Shown here piece after piece: positions 17,149 through 25,966 of a stretch of 37,746 nt of DNA. The position numbers and the translations under genes were made by a program. The notes beneath the pieces were generated by a model, which did no database searches, had not been told where the DNA came from, and saw only the letters and a program-made list of their open reading frames with translations. Source of the stretch: Deltaproteobacteria bacterium RBG_16_49_23. Its GTDB lineage: Bacteria; Desulfobacterota; BSN033; UBA1163. The first letter of the stretch is position 1. The number at the start of each line of letters is the position of its first letter. The stretch spans positions 1-37,746 of the forward strand of contig MGQQ01000141.1 in assembly GCA_001798855.1 (NCBI GenBank), read 5' to 3'.

Positions 17149-17168
17149 GCATGCCTCGCAAGGCATGC
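17149..17168 (-). promoter_or_regulatory. Hairpin in the fdhA leader
   Basis: The perfect inverted repeat GCATGCC-N6-GGCATGC lies in the untranslated leader, about 25 bases upstream of the fdhA start and just before its ribosome binding site. It could be an operator or affect translation; neither is shown. Confidence 0.4.
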
Positions 17169-17228
17169 TTGCTCTTCTCCTGTCGGTCTCTTATTAGAAC
17201 TTTGTGAAATATTTAATTTGCCTATACT

Positions 17229-17257
17229 TCAATAGAACAACCCGCAAAATTTGTCAA
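17229..17257 (-). promoter_or_regulatory. Sigma70-type promoter of fdhA
   Basis: On the minus strand TTGACA (17252-17257) and TATTGA (17229-17234) are 17 bases apart. The leader would be about 95-100 bases long and contains the hairpin at 17149-17168. The -35 flank GCTTGACAAA repeats that of the nuo promoter. Confidence 0.6.
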
Positions 17258-17439
17258 GCAAAAAGAAGAACGACTCCAAAAAATTTTTTATTTGAAAAAA
17301 AAGGCCGGAAGAGGAAAAATGATTGAAAAGTAATTATGCCCTTAGGGAATCGATATCGACAAAAGATTGAGCTAACCCGTGCGAATGAAGCGGAGCGAAA
17401 TGAGCATCGGTGTTGAGCGATTTGTTACACGTTTTCTTA

Positions 17440-17874
17440 TTATTCTTGGCTGTTGGTACCCGCCCCATTTTCTTTTTCAAGTGCCTTAAAAATAATATTA
17501 ATGCATTTGTCAAAACGATTTTTAACGTCATATTCCCATAATCTAATAACTATCCAACCGTCCTTTCTCAAAATTCGATTAACGTCTTTATCTCGTTTTC
17601 GATTGCGTACAATTTTTTTGCTCCAATATTCAATGTTTGTTTGTGGCATAATACATCGCTTAGGGTGGCCGTGCCAAAAGTCAGAATCTATGAACACAGC
17701 AACTTTCTTTCTCCTAAAGACAATATCTGGTTTTCCAGTAATTGATTCGGCATAACTTGCGAAATAGATTTTTCTTCTTCTTAATTCACGCATTATCAAA
17801 CGCTCCGGCGTAGTTCCAGTGGAGCGGATATTTTGCATGTTTTTGCGGCGTTGTTCTCTGGTGAGATTATCCAT
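17440..17874 (-). CDS. vsr: Very short patch repair endonuclease
   Basis: Nicks T:G mismatches that arise when 5-methylcytosine deaminates, 144 aa. Family motifs are present in order: NLTREQRRKNMQNIRSTGT at the N-terminus, ITGKPDIVFRRKKVAVFIDSDFWHGH (catalytic Asp and the two His), then CIMPQTNIEYWSKKIVRNRKRD and GWIVIRLWEYDV. The start at 17874 (MDNLTREQ) is the usual Vsr start; the 14-residue extension lies in the upstream gene. It overlaps the nuclease gene by 8 bases. Presence beside a C5 methyltransferase fits its function. Confidence 0.94.
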   Translation of the reverse strand: MDNLTREQRRKNMQNIRSTGTTPERLIMRELRRRKIYFASYAESITGKPDIVFRRKKVAVFIDSDFWHGHPKRCIMPQTNIEYWSKKIVRNRKRDKDVNRILRKDGWIVIRLWEYDVKNRFDKCINIIFKALEKENGAGTNSQE

Positions 17875-18865
17875 GACGGGCAGAAACAGAAAAATCCATG
17901 AAATAGGTTTCATCATCTATTTTGTAGAAATCTATGTCTGTTCTGCCGTAGCGGAGCAAGTTTCCTTTAGTTACAGGATGTCCAGAAGAAATGCCAAGCC
18001 GATGATGAAAATATTCGCCGATTAGGCTGTTATTGTGCGGAGTGTGAATCGCCTTGCCATTTTGTTGAGCCCTTGTACAAATTAATACTTTGTTGTCATC
18101 GGTTAATACAGTGAAGTGAACAGCAATAGGTGGAAAATAATCAGTTTTGTAGACAGAAGACGGGAGTTTTATATAAGCCTGATTTGGTTCACGCCTTTCC
18201 TCTGGCCTTTGGCCCCAATTCAAACCAGAACGTTGAGGTAGATTGCCCTGCCTGTCAAGAAAAGAGATTCTGACAGCGGGTAAATCCTGCAAATCATCTT
18301 TTTCAGAAGTAATCAGTTGTATGCCTTGCTTCTCAAGCTGCTCCTTTTTTCTGCGGCTGTAATATGTGTCGCGGTAAATTTCAATATAATTTTCTATTTC
18401 GTTATGTGTGCAGTAAATTGAGTCGGATATTAGACTTTGAAAATAATCGAATCCAAGTTTAGGGTCGCAGGAGATTAGTAACTCACGCTGTGACTTACTA
18501 AAGGCATTCTGCGTGTAATTTGCTGAGCCTATAAAACCGCTGACTGGCTTTTCGCCCTGAAACCATGCATATGCCTTTGAGTGCACCTGAGGGGATTTAA
18601 TAATATAACTGCATTCAAAATAACCCGGGAAATCAATGCTGGCAAGTTGCTGAAATGCCTTATGATTGCTGAAAGACAAACCGTCATATGGACACATTCC
18701 CACAATAAGATTAATTTTGATCTGTTTCCCGTGGTTTTTCTTTAAAGACTCAAAATGGTGAAAAGTCATAGCTGCAGTTGCATACCCTGAAACAACATAG
18801 AGAGTATCAGCCCCATTTTTGACAGGGTCAATAAGAACTTTGTCAAAAAGATTTTTTGTAATCAT
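17867..18865 (-). CDS. NgoFVII-type (PLD-fold) type II restriction endonuclease
   Basis: Probable restriction enzyme, 332 aa. The N-terminal half has one phospholipase D-like active site: VHSKAYAWF followed by GFIGSANYTQNAF, the HxK...GSxN pattern found once per chain in the BfiI/NgoFVII group, which act as dimers. The C-terminal half (about 200-332) would be the B3-like DNA-recognition domain of NgoFVII-type enzymes. It follows the methyltransferase by 12 bases and overlaps vsr, so the three form one operon. The NgoFVII family assignment is from recall of domain order; the recognition site cannot be read from the sequence. Confidence 0.8.
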   Translation of the reverse strand: MITKNLFDKVLIDPVKNGADTLYVVSGYATAAMTFHHFESLKKNHGKQIKINLIVGMCPYDGLSFSNHKAFQQLASIDFPGYFECSYIIKSPQVHSKAYAWFQGEKPVSGFIGSANYTQNAFSKSQRELLISCDPKLGFDYFQSLISDSIYCTHNEIENYIEIYRDTYYSRRKKEQLEKQGIQLITSEKDDLQDLPAVRISFLDRQGNLPQRSGLNWGQRPEERREPNQAYIKLPSSVYKTDYFPPIAVHFTVLTDDNKVLICTRAQQNGKAIHTPHNNSLIGEYFHHRLGISSGHPVTKGNLLRYGRTDIDFYKIDDETYFMDFSVSARHG

Positions 18866-18877
18866 ACGTATCGTGTT

Positions 18878-20011
18878 TTAACAGGCGACATATTCTTCTT
18901 GTTCCTCAAACAATACCATCTGATAGGTATCAATTCTGCTGTCATATGTGTTGTTTTTGATATTGTTTTCTATTTTAGGATAATCAATACCAGCAAAACT
19001 TTTGAGCACTGCTTCAAAAATAATCCTGACACCTAATGGTGGAACAGCCATGCCTATTTGTTTTCTAACGCTTTCTTTAGAACCTGAAAAAACATAATTA
19101 TCAGGGAATGTCTGCAATCTGGCACGTTCTCTGTTAGTTAATGCCCTGTTTTCTTTCCAATGGTAAATATGAGTACCGCCGCCTCCGCTCCCTGTAACAG
19201 TGTAAGCAGGCTTATCAGGGTCGAGTCTTTTATAAATTTGGCTTATCTTTGCTCCTTTTACATTTAGCCTTAATTTTTCAGGTAAAACGGCAGTGAAAGC
19301 ATTCTCTCCCGGCTTTATAAATTGCAGGCGGTCAATAACCTGTTGGGATTGTTTGGTTAATTCATTGTTTGGAGCATCTTTAGGTATCGGGGGATTTTCG
19401 ATAGCTTCTCTACACGTTATAGGCATGGTATGAGTAGGAGCAGGCACATAAAATCTTTTATTTATGTCGTTGCGAATTCCGATGATTATTATTCTATGTC
19501 TTGCTTGCGGCACACCGTACTGTTCAAATTTATATAGATGCGGCGTAACGACATAGCCTGCCTGTTGCAGTTCATGCAGTATCTTGTCTAATGCTTTTCC
19601 ATCATTGGCGTTTCTTAATCCCCCGACATTTTCGGCAAGAAAAAATTTAGGCTGGAAAACACTTAGTGCTTTAACACCGTATAAGTACAACGGGCCATAA
19701 ATTCCATCCATGCCTTTCTGTTCGCCGACCATACTATAATCGTTGCATGGAAAACCAAAAGCCAAAGCATCTATATCAGATATGTTTTTTAATTTTCTGA
19801 AATTAAGTTTTCTAATATCACAGCAGACAACAGATTTTGGATTGTCGGGGCAGATATTATTTCGGTAAGTAGCGCATGTGTCCTTATCATAATCTGTAGC
19901 CCAAGCATGAGAAATAGAGAACTCTTGATCGCCTGCCACAACTCTTGCTGACTTAGCGCCAAGTGCTAAACCGCCGGGACCGCTGAATAATTCACCAAAT
20001 CTAAAATTCAT
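18878..20011 (-). CDS. DNA cytosine-5 methyltransferase
   Basis: Modification enzyme of the type II system, 377 aa. Motif I is GELFSGPGGLALGA, motif IV ALAFGFPCNDYS with the catalytic Cys, motif VI FFLAENVGGLRNA, motif VIII ARHRIIIIGIR, and motif X RKQIGMAVPPLGVRII near the C-terminus. The order is that of standard m5C enzymes, with the target-recognition region between VIII and IX. The start at 20011 (MNFRFGELF) is the first ATG; the frame upstream would need TTG. TATAAT lies only about 10 bases upstream of this ATG, which could be a -10 box. The gene is visibly AT-richer than the nuo and fdh genes. Confidence 0.93.
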   Translation of the reverse strand: MNFRFGELFSGPGGLALGAKSARVVAGDQEFSISHAWATDYDKDTCATYRNNICPDNPKSVVCCDIRKLNFRKLKNISDIDALAFGFPCNDYSMVGEQKGMDGIYGPLYLYGVKALSVFQPKFFLAENVGGLRNANDGKALDKILHELQQAGYVVTPHLYKFEQYGVPQARHRIIIIGIRNDINKRFYVPAPTHTMPITCREAIENPPIPKDAPNNELTKQSQQVIDRLQFIKPGENAFTAVLPEKLRLNVKGAKISQIYKRLDPDKPAYTVTGSGGGGTHIYHWKENRALTNRERARLQTFPDNYVFSGSKESVRKQIGMAVPPLGVRIIFEAVLKSFAGIDYPKIENNIKNNTYDSRIDTYQMVLFEEQEEYVAC

Positions 20012-20029
20012 AGTTGCTTCATTATACAA

Positions 20030-20465
20030 GTTTTTGAAACCATATTTAAATACATTTTCCAGAAAAGAATATGAGGCAGTCTTTGCTGTTTATATCTTTC
20101 ATTGGCCTTAATGCCGTTATTAATTTTGGCGTGTAACATTTTTTTTAAGTTTATTCTATAGATGGAGGAATTATATGCTTGTGAAAGAAAGGTGTCAAGG
20201 TATTTTTAGCTCATTTTTAGCCCAAAACCATTTAATTACGGACAGTTATTCGACAAAATACTTCAAATTTTATTAAAAAAGGCCCAAGGGGCAGGCCTGC
20301 AATAATGCAATTTTTGTGTCTATAGGGAGGTGATGAAGGTTTTAAGGCAATTTGAAAAATAGGGTCGATTTTTTTCAGCGGTATGGGAATGGGTCGAAAA
20401 AAACCCGGGACACTGGGATCCCGGGCGAATCTGTAAGACGGGGGCATCAGAGGGACGGGAAGTTT
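20030..20465. other. Gap between fdh operon end and restriction-modification operon
   Basis: No gene is supported. It contains the intrinsic terminator of the fdh operon (20396-20425) and an AT-rich stretch (20030-20220) that presumably carries the methyltransferase promoter. No direct repeats or integrase remnants were recognised. Confidence 0.6.
20396..20425 (-). terminator. Intrinsic terminator of the sigma54 formate dehydrogenase operon
   Basis: On the minus strand CCCGGGA (20419-20425) pairs with TCCCGGG (20404-20410) across an 8-base loop, followed by a run of seven T (20397-20403). It lies about 40 bases after the fdhA stop codon. Confidence 0.85.
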
Positions 20466-23411
20466 CTAAATGGTTGAGACCTGCTTTTCTGAAATGTTTT
20501 CCTGTCTGAGGCGGGCCTTCAGCCATGCCTGCATTCTTTCTTCGAGAGGGCCAACCCACTTCTCAATCGATGCAATGTCTCCGTCGACCAGGGCTTTGCG
20601 GTGTTCGGGTGTGAGGTCATAGGAGGCCAGCACACCGGCAGGGTTTTCGGCCAGCGCCGTAAGGAACCTGTTGTCCTCAGCTGCCATCTCAAGCACGGTC
20701 AGCATTGCCTTTACGGAGGCCACCTTGAATTCGGGAATCTTTGCCTGGGGATCAAGAGCCGGGTTGGTCAACCGGTTCGCGGGAGCCTCTCTCCAGTGAA
20801 AGGCCATAAATGCCTGGCCGGGCCTGACCCGATGGGTCTTCCTGGCTTTGGTCTGAACCGTTCCCCTGCGGGAGCTCAGGGAGATCACATCTCCCTCCAC
20901 AATTCCGAGCCGACTCGCATCTACGGGATTGATCTCGACATGACTTTCCGGCACCAGCGTTTCCAGAACATGGGACCGATGGCTCATGCTTCCGGTGTGC
21001 CAGTGTTCCAGGATCCTTCCCGTGGTCAATAGAATGGGATAGGCGGAAGTGGGCAGCTCTGCAGGCGGCCGATCATGGACCACATGAAACTTGCCGCGAC
21101 CTCGCGTGAATTGACCCTTATGCAGGATGGGGGTTCCGGGATGCTTCATATCACTGCAGGGCCATTGGAGCCCTCCTCTATTGAGGCGGTCATGGTCGAT
21201 CCCTCCGTAAATGGGAGTGAGCCGGGCAATCTCGTTCATGATCTCCGCACTGGAATCATAGTTCATGGGATATCCCAGCCGCTTTGAGATCTCGGCAATG
21301 ATCTCCCAGTCCTGCCTCGCCTCCTCCGGCGGATCAAGGGCCTTGCGAACGCGCTGGACACGGCGCTCCGTATTGGTGAAGGTTCCGTCCTTCTCCGCAA
21401 AACTCGCCGCAGGCAAAATCACATCAGCGAGCTGGGCTGTCTCCGTTAAAAAGATGTCCTGCACGACGAGCATTCCCAGCCTGGCCAGAGCTTCTCTCGC
21501 ATGGTTCAGATCGGGTTCGCTAAGCATGGGGTTCTCCCCCATCACATAAAGCGTCTTCAGTTGCCCATCATAAGCGGCCTGGACCATCTCCGTGATCGTG
21601 AGACCCGGTTTTTCACTCAGGTTCTTTGCCCAGGCTTTTTCAAATTTCTCTCTTACAACGGGATTGTCCACCCGCTGGTATCCTGGATAGACCACAGGCA
21701 GGGCTCCCATATCGCAGGCGCCCTGAACATTATTCTGCCCCCGGAGGGGCGAGAAGCCTGTTCCCCTATGTCCTAAATTTCCGGTGAGCATCAGGAGGTT
21801 GGCAATCGTTTTTACATTGTCCGTTCCGGTCGTGTGCTGTGTAATTCCCATGCCATAGAGAACGATGGCTTTTTTGGCCTTTCCGAAAAGCAGACCGCTC
21901 TGCCGGATTTTCTCTCCGGCCACGCCGGTGATTTCTTCCACTGTTTTCAGGTCGTATCGATTCAGGGATTCGAGAAAAGGCTCGAACTCCTCGCACCGCT
22001 CCGAGATGAAGGATTGATCGTGGAGGTTTTCCTCAACGATCTGGTGCATGATTCCGTTGAGAAGCGCCACATCCGTTCCGGGCAGATGATCCAGATGGAC
22101 TTCCGCCATTTCGCACAATTCGATCCTGCGCGGGTCCGCCACGATCAGCCTCGCTCCGTTATTTTTAATGGCCCGCTTAATCCTGCGGCCGATGATGGGA
22201 TGACATTCAGTCGTATTGGACCCGATGACAAACAGGACTTCGGCATGATCAATATCGGAGATGGAATTGCTCATCGCTCCATCCCCGAAGGCGGCCAATG
22301 CGGCCGCCACAGTAGAGGCATGACAGAGCCGGGCGCAGTGGTCCACATTATTCGTATTCAGAACCGCTCTGGCGAATTTCTGAAAAAGATAATTGTCCTC
22401 ATTGGTGCACTTGGCGGAACTGAGCAATCCGATGGCATCCGGCCCATGTTGGTCCATGGTCCGGGTGAGGCCCCGCGCTACCCGTTCCAGGGCCTCATTC
22501 CAATTTGCCTCGCGAAAGATCTGATGGACATCGCCCGTGCTGGCGTTCCTGGGAACCCCTTCTCTTCGAATCAGGGGCCGGGTCAGTCGATCCGGGTGAT
22601 TGATAAAGTCCAATCCATAACGCCCCTTGACACAGAGTTCTCCCCGGTTGACAGGACTCTTCTCATTTCCTCTTACTCTCAAGATCTTTCCCGCCCTGAT
22701 TCCCAGATGGATGGAGCAACCCACCCCGCAATAGGGACAGATCGTCTCGATCTCTCTTTCGGGAACGAAGAGGCTCTTGGGCAACAGAGCTCCGGTAGGA
22801 CAATGCTCAACGCATTCGCCACAACTCTGGCATATGGATTGGACTAACGGTCTGCCTCCAAAGGGACTGATTGCGGTATCGTAACCCCGGTGGCAGAAGT
22901 CAATGGCTCCTAAACCCACGATCTCATCGCACCTGCGCACGCACTTTCCGCAGAGGATGCACTTGTCCGGCTCAAAATCAAAAGCAGGATTGGATCTGTC
23001 CGGAGGTCTCGTTCGTGTTGCCCTCCGGAGCCTCTCAATAGACCCCTGTTCCACTCCCACATGTCGGGCCACCTTCAGAAGCTCACAATCCTGGCTTTTA
23101 TTGCAGAGGAGGCATTCATACGGATGATTGGCAATTGCCAGCTCCACAATCGTTCGTCTCACCCTTTGGATCTCCTCTGTCTCCGTATGGACCACCATGC
23201 CATCCTGTACGGGTGTAGTGCAGGAGGTGGGCAATCCCCGCATGTCTTCGATCTCGACAATACAGAGCCGGCACGCCCCAAAGGATTTCAAAGCAGGATC
23301 ATAACAGAGGGTGGGCACATAAAGCCCTGCCTCCTCGATCGCTTTCAGGACGGTTGCCCCTTCTCGAACCGATACGGCCCGACCATCAATGGCGAGCTTG
23401 ATTCTCTTCAT
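20466..23411 (-). CDS. Formate dehydrogenase alpha subunit, cysteine form, with extra C-terminal module
   Basis: Catalytic subunit of the NAD-linked formate dehydrogenase, 981 aa. The N-terminus is a NuoG-like series: [2Fe-2S] domain (CYDPALKSFGACRLCIVEIE), HPYECLLCNKSQDCELL, and two [4Fe-4S] motifs (CILCGKCVRRCDEIVG, CQSCGECVEHCPTGALL). The molybdopterin domain begins ICPYCGVGCSIHLG. The active-site segment is DHCARLCHASTV; Cys363 (TGT, 22323-22325) stands where the other fdhA in this window has UGA. After the usual C-terminus, residues about 914-971 form an added helical module resembling LigA-type domains, with DLTPEHRKALVDGDIASIEK. The same module ends the receiver protein of this operon. 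It is the last gene, 22 bases after the NuoF-like gene, and is followed by a terminator. Confidence 0.92.
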   Translation of the reverse strand: MKRIKLAIDGRAVSVREGATVLKAIEEAGLYVPTLCYDPALKSFGACRLCIVEIEDMRGLPTSCTTPVQDGMVVHTETEEIQRVRRTIVELAIANHPYECLLCNKSQDCELLKVARHVGVEQGSIERLRRATRTRPPDRSNPAFDFEPDKCILCGKCVRRCDEIVGLGAIDFCHRGYDTAISPFGGRPLVQSICQSCGECVEHCPTGALLPKSLFVPEREIETICPYCGVGCSIHLGIRAGKILRVRGNEKSPVNRGELCVKGRYGLDFINHPDRLTRPLIRREGVPRNASTGDVHQIFREANWNEALERVARGLTRTMDQHGPDAIGLLSSAKCTNEDNYLFQKFARAVLNTNNVDHCARLCHASTVAAALAAFGDGAMSNSISDIDHAEVLFVIGSNTTECHPIIGRRIKRAIKNNGARLIVADPRRIELCEMAEVHLDHLPGTDVALLNGIMHQIVEENLHDQSFISERCEEFEPFLESLNRYDLKTVEEITGVAGEKIRQSGLLFGKAKKAIVLYGMGITQHTTGTDNVKTIANLLMLTGNLGHRGTGFSPLRGQNNVQGACDMGALPVVYPGYQRVDNPVVREKFEKAWAKNLSEKPGLTITEMVQAAYDGQLKTLYVMGENPMLSEPDLNHAREALARLGMLVVQDIFLTETAQLADVILPAASFAEKDGTFTNTERRVQRVRKALDPPEEARQDWEIIAEISKRLGYPMNYDSSAEIMNEIARLTPIYGGIDHDRLNRGGLQWPCSDMKHPGTPILHKGQFTRGRGKFHVVHDRPPAELPTSAYPILLTTGRILEHWHTGSMSHRSHVLETLVPESHVEINPVDASRLGIVEGDVISLSSRRGTVQTKARKTHRVRPGQAFMAFHWREAPANRLTNPALDPQAKIPEFKVASVKAMLTVLEMAAEDNRFLTALAENPAGVLASYDLTPEHRKALVDGDIASIEKWVGPLEERMQAWLKARLRQENISEKQVSTI

Positions 23412-23433
23412 AAGGTTTCACCTTTTCATAATC

Positions 23434-25284
23434 CTAACAGATACGAATAGCATGGAACTTGCAAACCTCATAGCAGGCTCCGCATTTCGTGCACCTGTCC
23501 GGCTCAATGAAATGAGATTTCTTCTTTTCGCCTGTGACCGCCCCGACCGAACACTTTTTAGAACAAACCCCGCATCCATTACAGGTCTCAGGATCGATCT
23601 CATAATGAAACAGAGGTTTGCAAACGCCCGCCTCGCATCTTTTTCCTAAGATATGGGCTTCATATTCGGTTCGAAAGTAACGCAGGGTTGTCTGCACCGG
23701 ATTGGGAGCTGTCTGACCCAGGCCGCAGAGCGAGCCTTTTTGAACGGTCTCGCTCACCTCCTTCAGGATTTCCAGATCTTCGATGGCGCCTTTTCCTTCA
23801 CAAATTTCGTTGAGGATGTCGAGCATCTGCCGTGTGCCGAGACGGCAGGGAATGCATTTGCCACAGGATTCCTCGGCAGTGAAGGAGAGAAAATACCTGG
23901 GAATATCGACCATACAAGTCTCCTCGTCCATCACCACCATCCCCCCAGAACCCATGATGGAGCCTGCTGCTGTCAGTGATTCGTAATCAACCGGAAGGTC
24001 AAAAAGGTCGGCAGGGATGCATCCTCCGGATGGCCCTCCGGTCTGAACCGCCTTAACTTTTTTCCCTTTAGCCACTCCTCCGCCAATCTCATGGATGATC
24101 TCTTTCAGGCGGATTCCCATGGGAACCTCGATGAGACCGGTCCGTTCCACTTTCCCGGCAAGCGCGAAGGTCTTCGTTCCCTTGCTCTTCTCCGTCCCGA
24201 AGCCTGCAAACCACTTGCCGCCCTGCGCCAGGATCGCGGAGACATTGCCAAGTGTCTCCACATTATTGATGTTGGTCGGATTTCCCCAGAGGCCCTTGCT
24301 CGCCGGAAAAGGGGGTCTTGACTGTGGCATGCCCCTGCCGCCTGCAATGGAAGCCATCAGCGCTGTCTCCTCGCCGCAGACGAATGCGCCTGCCCCTTCC
24401 TTGATATGAATCTCAAAACCGAACCGGCTTCCCAGGATATTCCGGCCTAAAAGACCGTACTCCCTCATCTGCTGCAGGGCTGTCTCCAATCGTTTAATGG
24501 CCAGCGGATATTCCGCACGGATATAGATGTAGCCCTCATTGCATCCGATTGCATAGGCACCGATCAGCATCCCTTCTAGAACCGAATGGGGGTCCCCTTC
24601 AAGCAGTGAGCGGTCCATAAAGGCGCCCGGGTCTCCTTCATCAGCATTGCAGATGATATACTTGGTCTGCCCCGGCGCCTTGCTTGCGAACTCCCACTTC
24701 ATTCCGGTTGGAAATCCCGCTCCTCCCCGTCCCCGCAGGCCGGAGTCTTTGATTTCCTGAATCACCTCTCCGGGATTCATCTGGAGAGCCCTCATCAGCC
24801 CGCTGTATCCGCCCCGGGCAATATAATGTTCGATATTCTCCGGATCGATGAGGCCGCAATTCCGCAGCGCAATCCGCACCTGCGGTTTGATCATAGGCAG
24901 CTCCTCAAAACGCGGAATACTGTCCATGGGGCCTTCCCCCGTGAAACAGACGGCCCACTCAGGTTTTGGATCGCCATCTCTAAGGTAGGATAGAAGGATT
25001 TCCTCCGTCCTTTTGGGTGTGAGGTTTCCGTAATAGATGAAAGGTCCTCCGGGCTTTCGGACGGCCATGATCGGTTCCAGGTAGCACGTGCCGATACATC
25101 CCACCTGCAGGATGCGGCCCAGAAGGTTCATCTGTTTGAGCGTCTGTTTGGCCGCCGCATAAACCTCATCCGCCCCTGCGGCTTTACCGCAGGTCCCCAT
25201 CCCGATCTGGATGAGGGGTTGCCGGAGGTTCTCGAGCGCCTTCCAGTTTTTTTCGGCCCGTTCCTTTATCAATGTAAAATCCAT
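23434..25284 (-). CDS. NuoF-like NADH-binding subunit of formate dehydrogenase (HydB/HndC type)
   Basis: Diaphorase subunit linking formate oxidation to NAD, 616 aa. Residues about 1-110 are a thioredoxin-like [2Fe-2S] domain (MGTCGKAAGA...VGCIGTCYLEP). The NuoF core follows: GLRGRGGAGFPTGMKWEF (NADH/FMN), ICNADEGDPGAFMDR, GAGAFVCGEETALMASI, and PQSRPPFPASKGLWGNPTNINNVET. The SLBB region and the N3 motif SCGKCIPCRLGTRQM come next. The C-terminus adds two [4Fe-4S] motifs (CNGCGVCSKKCSVGA, CTKCGACYEVCKFHA). This is the layout of HydB/HndC in NAD-linked or bifurcating enzymes. The start at 25284 follows AGGTGG; the longer reading would use TTG. Confidence 0.93.
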   Translation of the reverse strand: MDFTLIKERAEKNWKALENLRQPLIQIGMGTCGKAAGADEVYAAAKQTLKQMNLLGRILQVGCIGTCYLEPIMAVRKPGGPFIYYGNLTPKRTEEILLSYLRDGDPKPEWAVCFTGEGPMDSIPRFEELPMIKPQVRIALRNCGLIDPENIEHYIARGGYSGLMRALQMNPGEVIQEIKDSGLRGRGGAGFPTGMKWEFASKAPGQTKYIICNADEGDPGAFMDRSLLEGDPHSVLEGMLIGAYAIGCNEGYIYIRAEYPLAIKRLETALQQMREYGLLGRNILGSRFGFEIHIKEGAGAFVCGEETALMASIAGGRGMPQSRPPFPASKGLWGNPTNINNVETLGNVSAILAQGGKWFAGFGTEKSKGTKTFALAGKVERTGLIEVPMGIRLKEIIHEIGGGVAKGKKVKAVQTGGPSGGCIPADLFDLPVDYESLTAAGSIMGSGGMVVMDEETCMVDIPRYFLSFTAEESCGKCIPCRLGTRQMLDILNEICEGKGAIEDLEILKEVSETVQKGSLCGLGQTAPNPVQTTLRYFRTEYEAHILGKRCEAGVCKPLFHYEIDPETCNGCGVCSKKCSVGAVTGEKKKSHFIEPDRCTKCGACYEVCKFHAIRIC

Positions 25285-25359
25285 GGTCCACCTCAATCTC
25301 CCCCTTTTCGGATTACCTGAGGAGTCCTTCTTGAGATCTCTGAAAAAGCCCAGATATCT

Positions 25360-25905
25360 CTAATTAAGAGAGCGAAAAGGAGTTTTCTCAGAGCTCCCTT
25401 CTTCTCTGGCTCGAATCTCATCGAGGAGCTTCAATGCCCTGGATCGATTCAGGCTTCCATATACTGAATCATTAACGACCATGATCGGCGCTAAGGCACA
25501 GGAGCCAAAGCAGGCGACGGTCTCAATCGTAAAAAGGCCATCCGGCGTTATCTGTCCTGGACTTACCTGAAGATGCTCCTCAATCGTCTCCAGAATTCGA
25601 TTTGAACCCTTTACATGGCAGGCGGTTCCGCGACAGACCCGAATGATGTTTTTCCCAACGGGTTGAAACCGGAACTGAGCATAGAATGTAGCAGTTCCGA
25701 AAACCCTTGCGGCTGACAGTCCTGTAAGACGGGCGATTTCAAGAAGAGCCTGCTCGGGCAAAAAACCGAGCCTCCTCTGTACCCTCTGAAGCATGGGAAT
25801 AAGTTCATCAGCCCTTCCTTTAAATTCCTTCCGTATCTCAGCAAAGAGACCTTCTATTTCCTCCATTCTCTCAGCAGGGAGCTCCTGATAGATCGCCTGT
25901 TCCAT
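25360..25905 (-). CDS. NuoE-like [2Fe-2S] subunit of formate dehydrogenase (HydC/HndA type)
   Basis: 24 kDa-type subunit, 181 aa, with a helical N-terminal domain (QRRLGFLPEQALLEIARLTG, GTATFYAQFRF) and a thioredoxin-like [2Fe-2S] domain. The four ligands are in CRGTACHVKG and CFGSCALAP, the standard spacing. It pairs with the NuoF-like protein encoded 75 bases downstream. It is the first enzyme gene after the receiver protein and belongs to the same sigma54 operon. Confidence 0.94.
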   Translation of the reverse strand: MEQAIYQELPAERMEEIEGLFAEIRKEFKGRADELIPMLQRVQRRLGFLPEQALLEIARLTGLSAARVFGTATFYAQFRFQPVGKNIIRVCRGTACHVKGSNRILETIEEHLQVSPGQITPDGLFTIETVACFGSCALAPIMVVNDSVYGSLNRSRALKLLDEIRAREEGSSEKTPFRSLN

Positions 25906-25966
25906 ATGGCTCTTCCTTTCTCATGCTGGATCTCCAGAACCCTTTGCCCGGAAAGACGGAGGCCGG

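Larger units (their letters stand above)
17126..17439. other. fdhA leader and boundary of the restriction-modification island
   Basis: No gene is seen. The left half holds the fdhA promoter and leader hairpin. The right half, up to the vsr stop codon, includes A/T runs (17274-17302) and then a GC-richer stretch around 17360-17410 of unknown nature. No clear attachment site or direct repeat was found. Confidence 0.5.
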
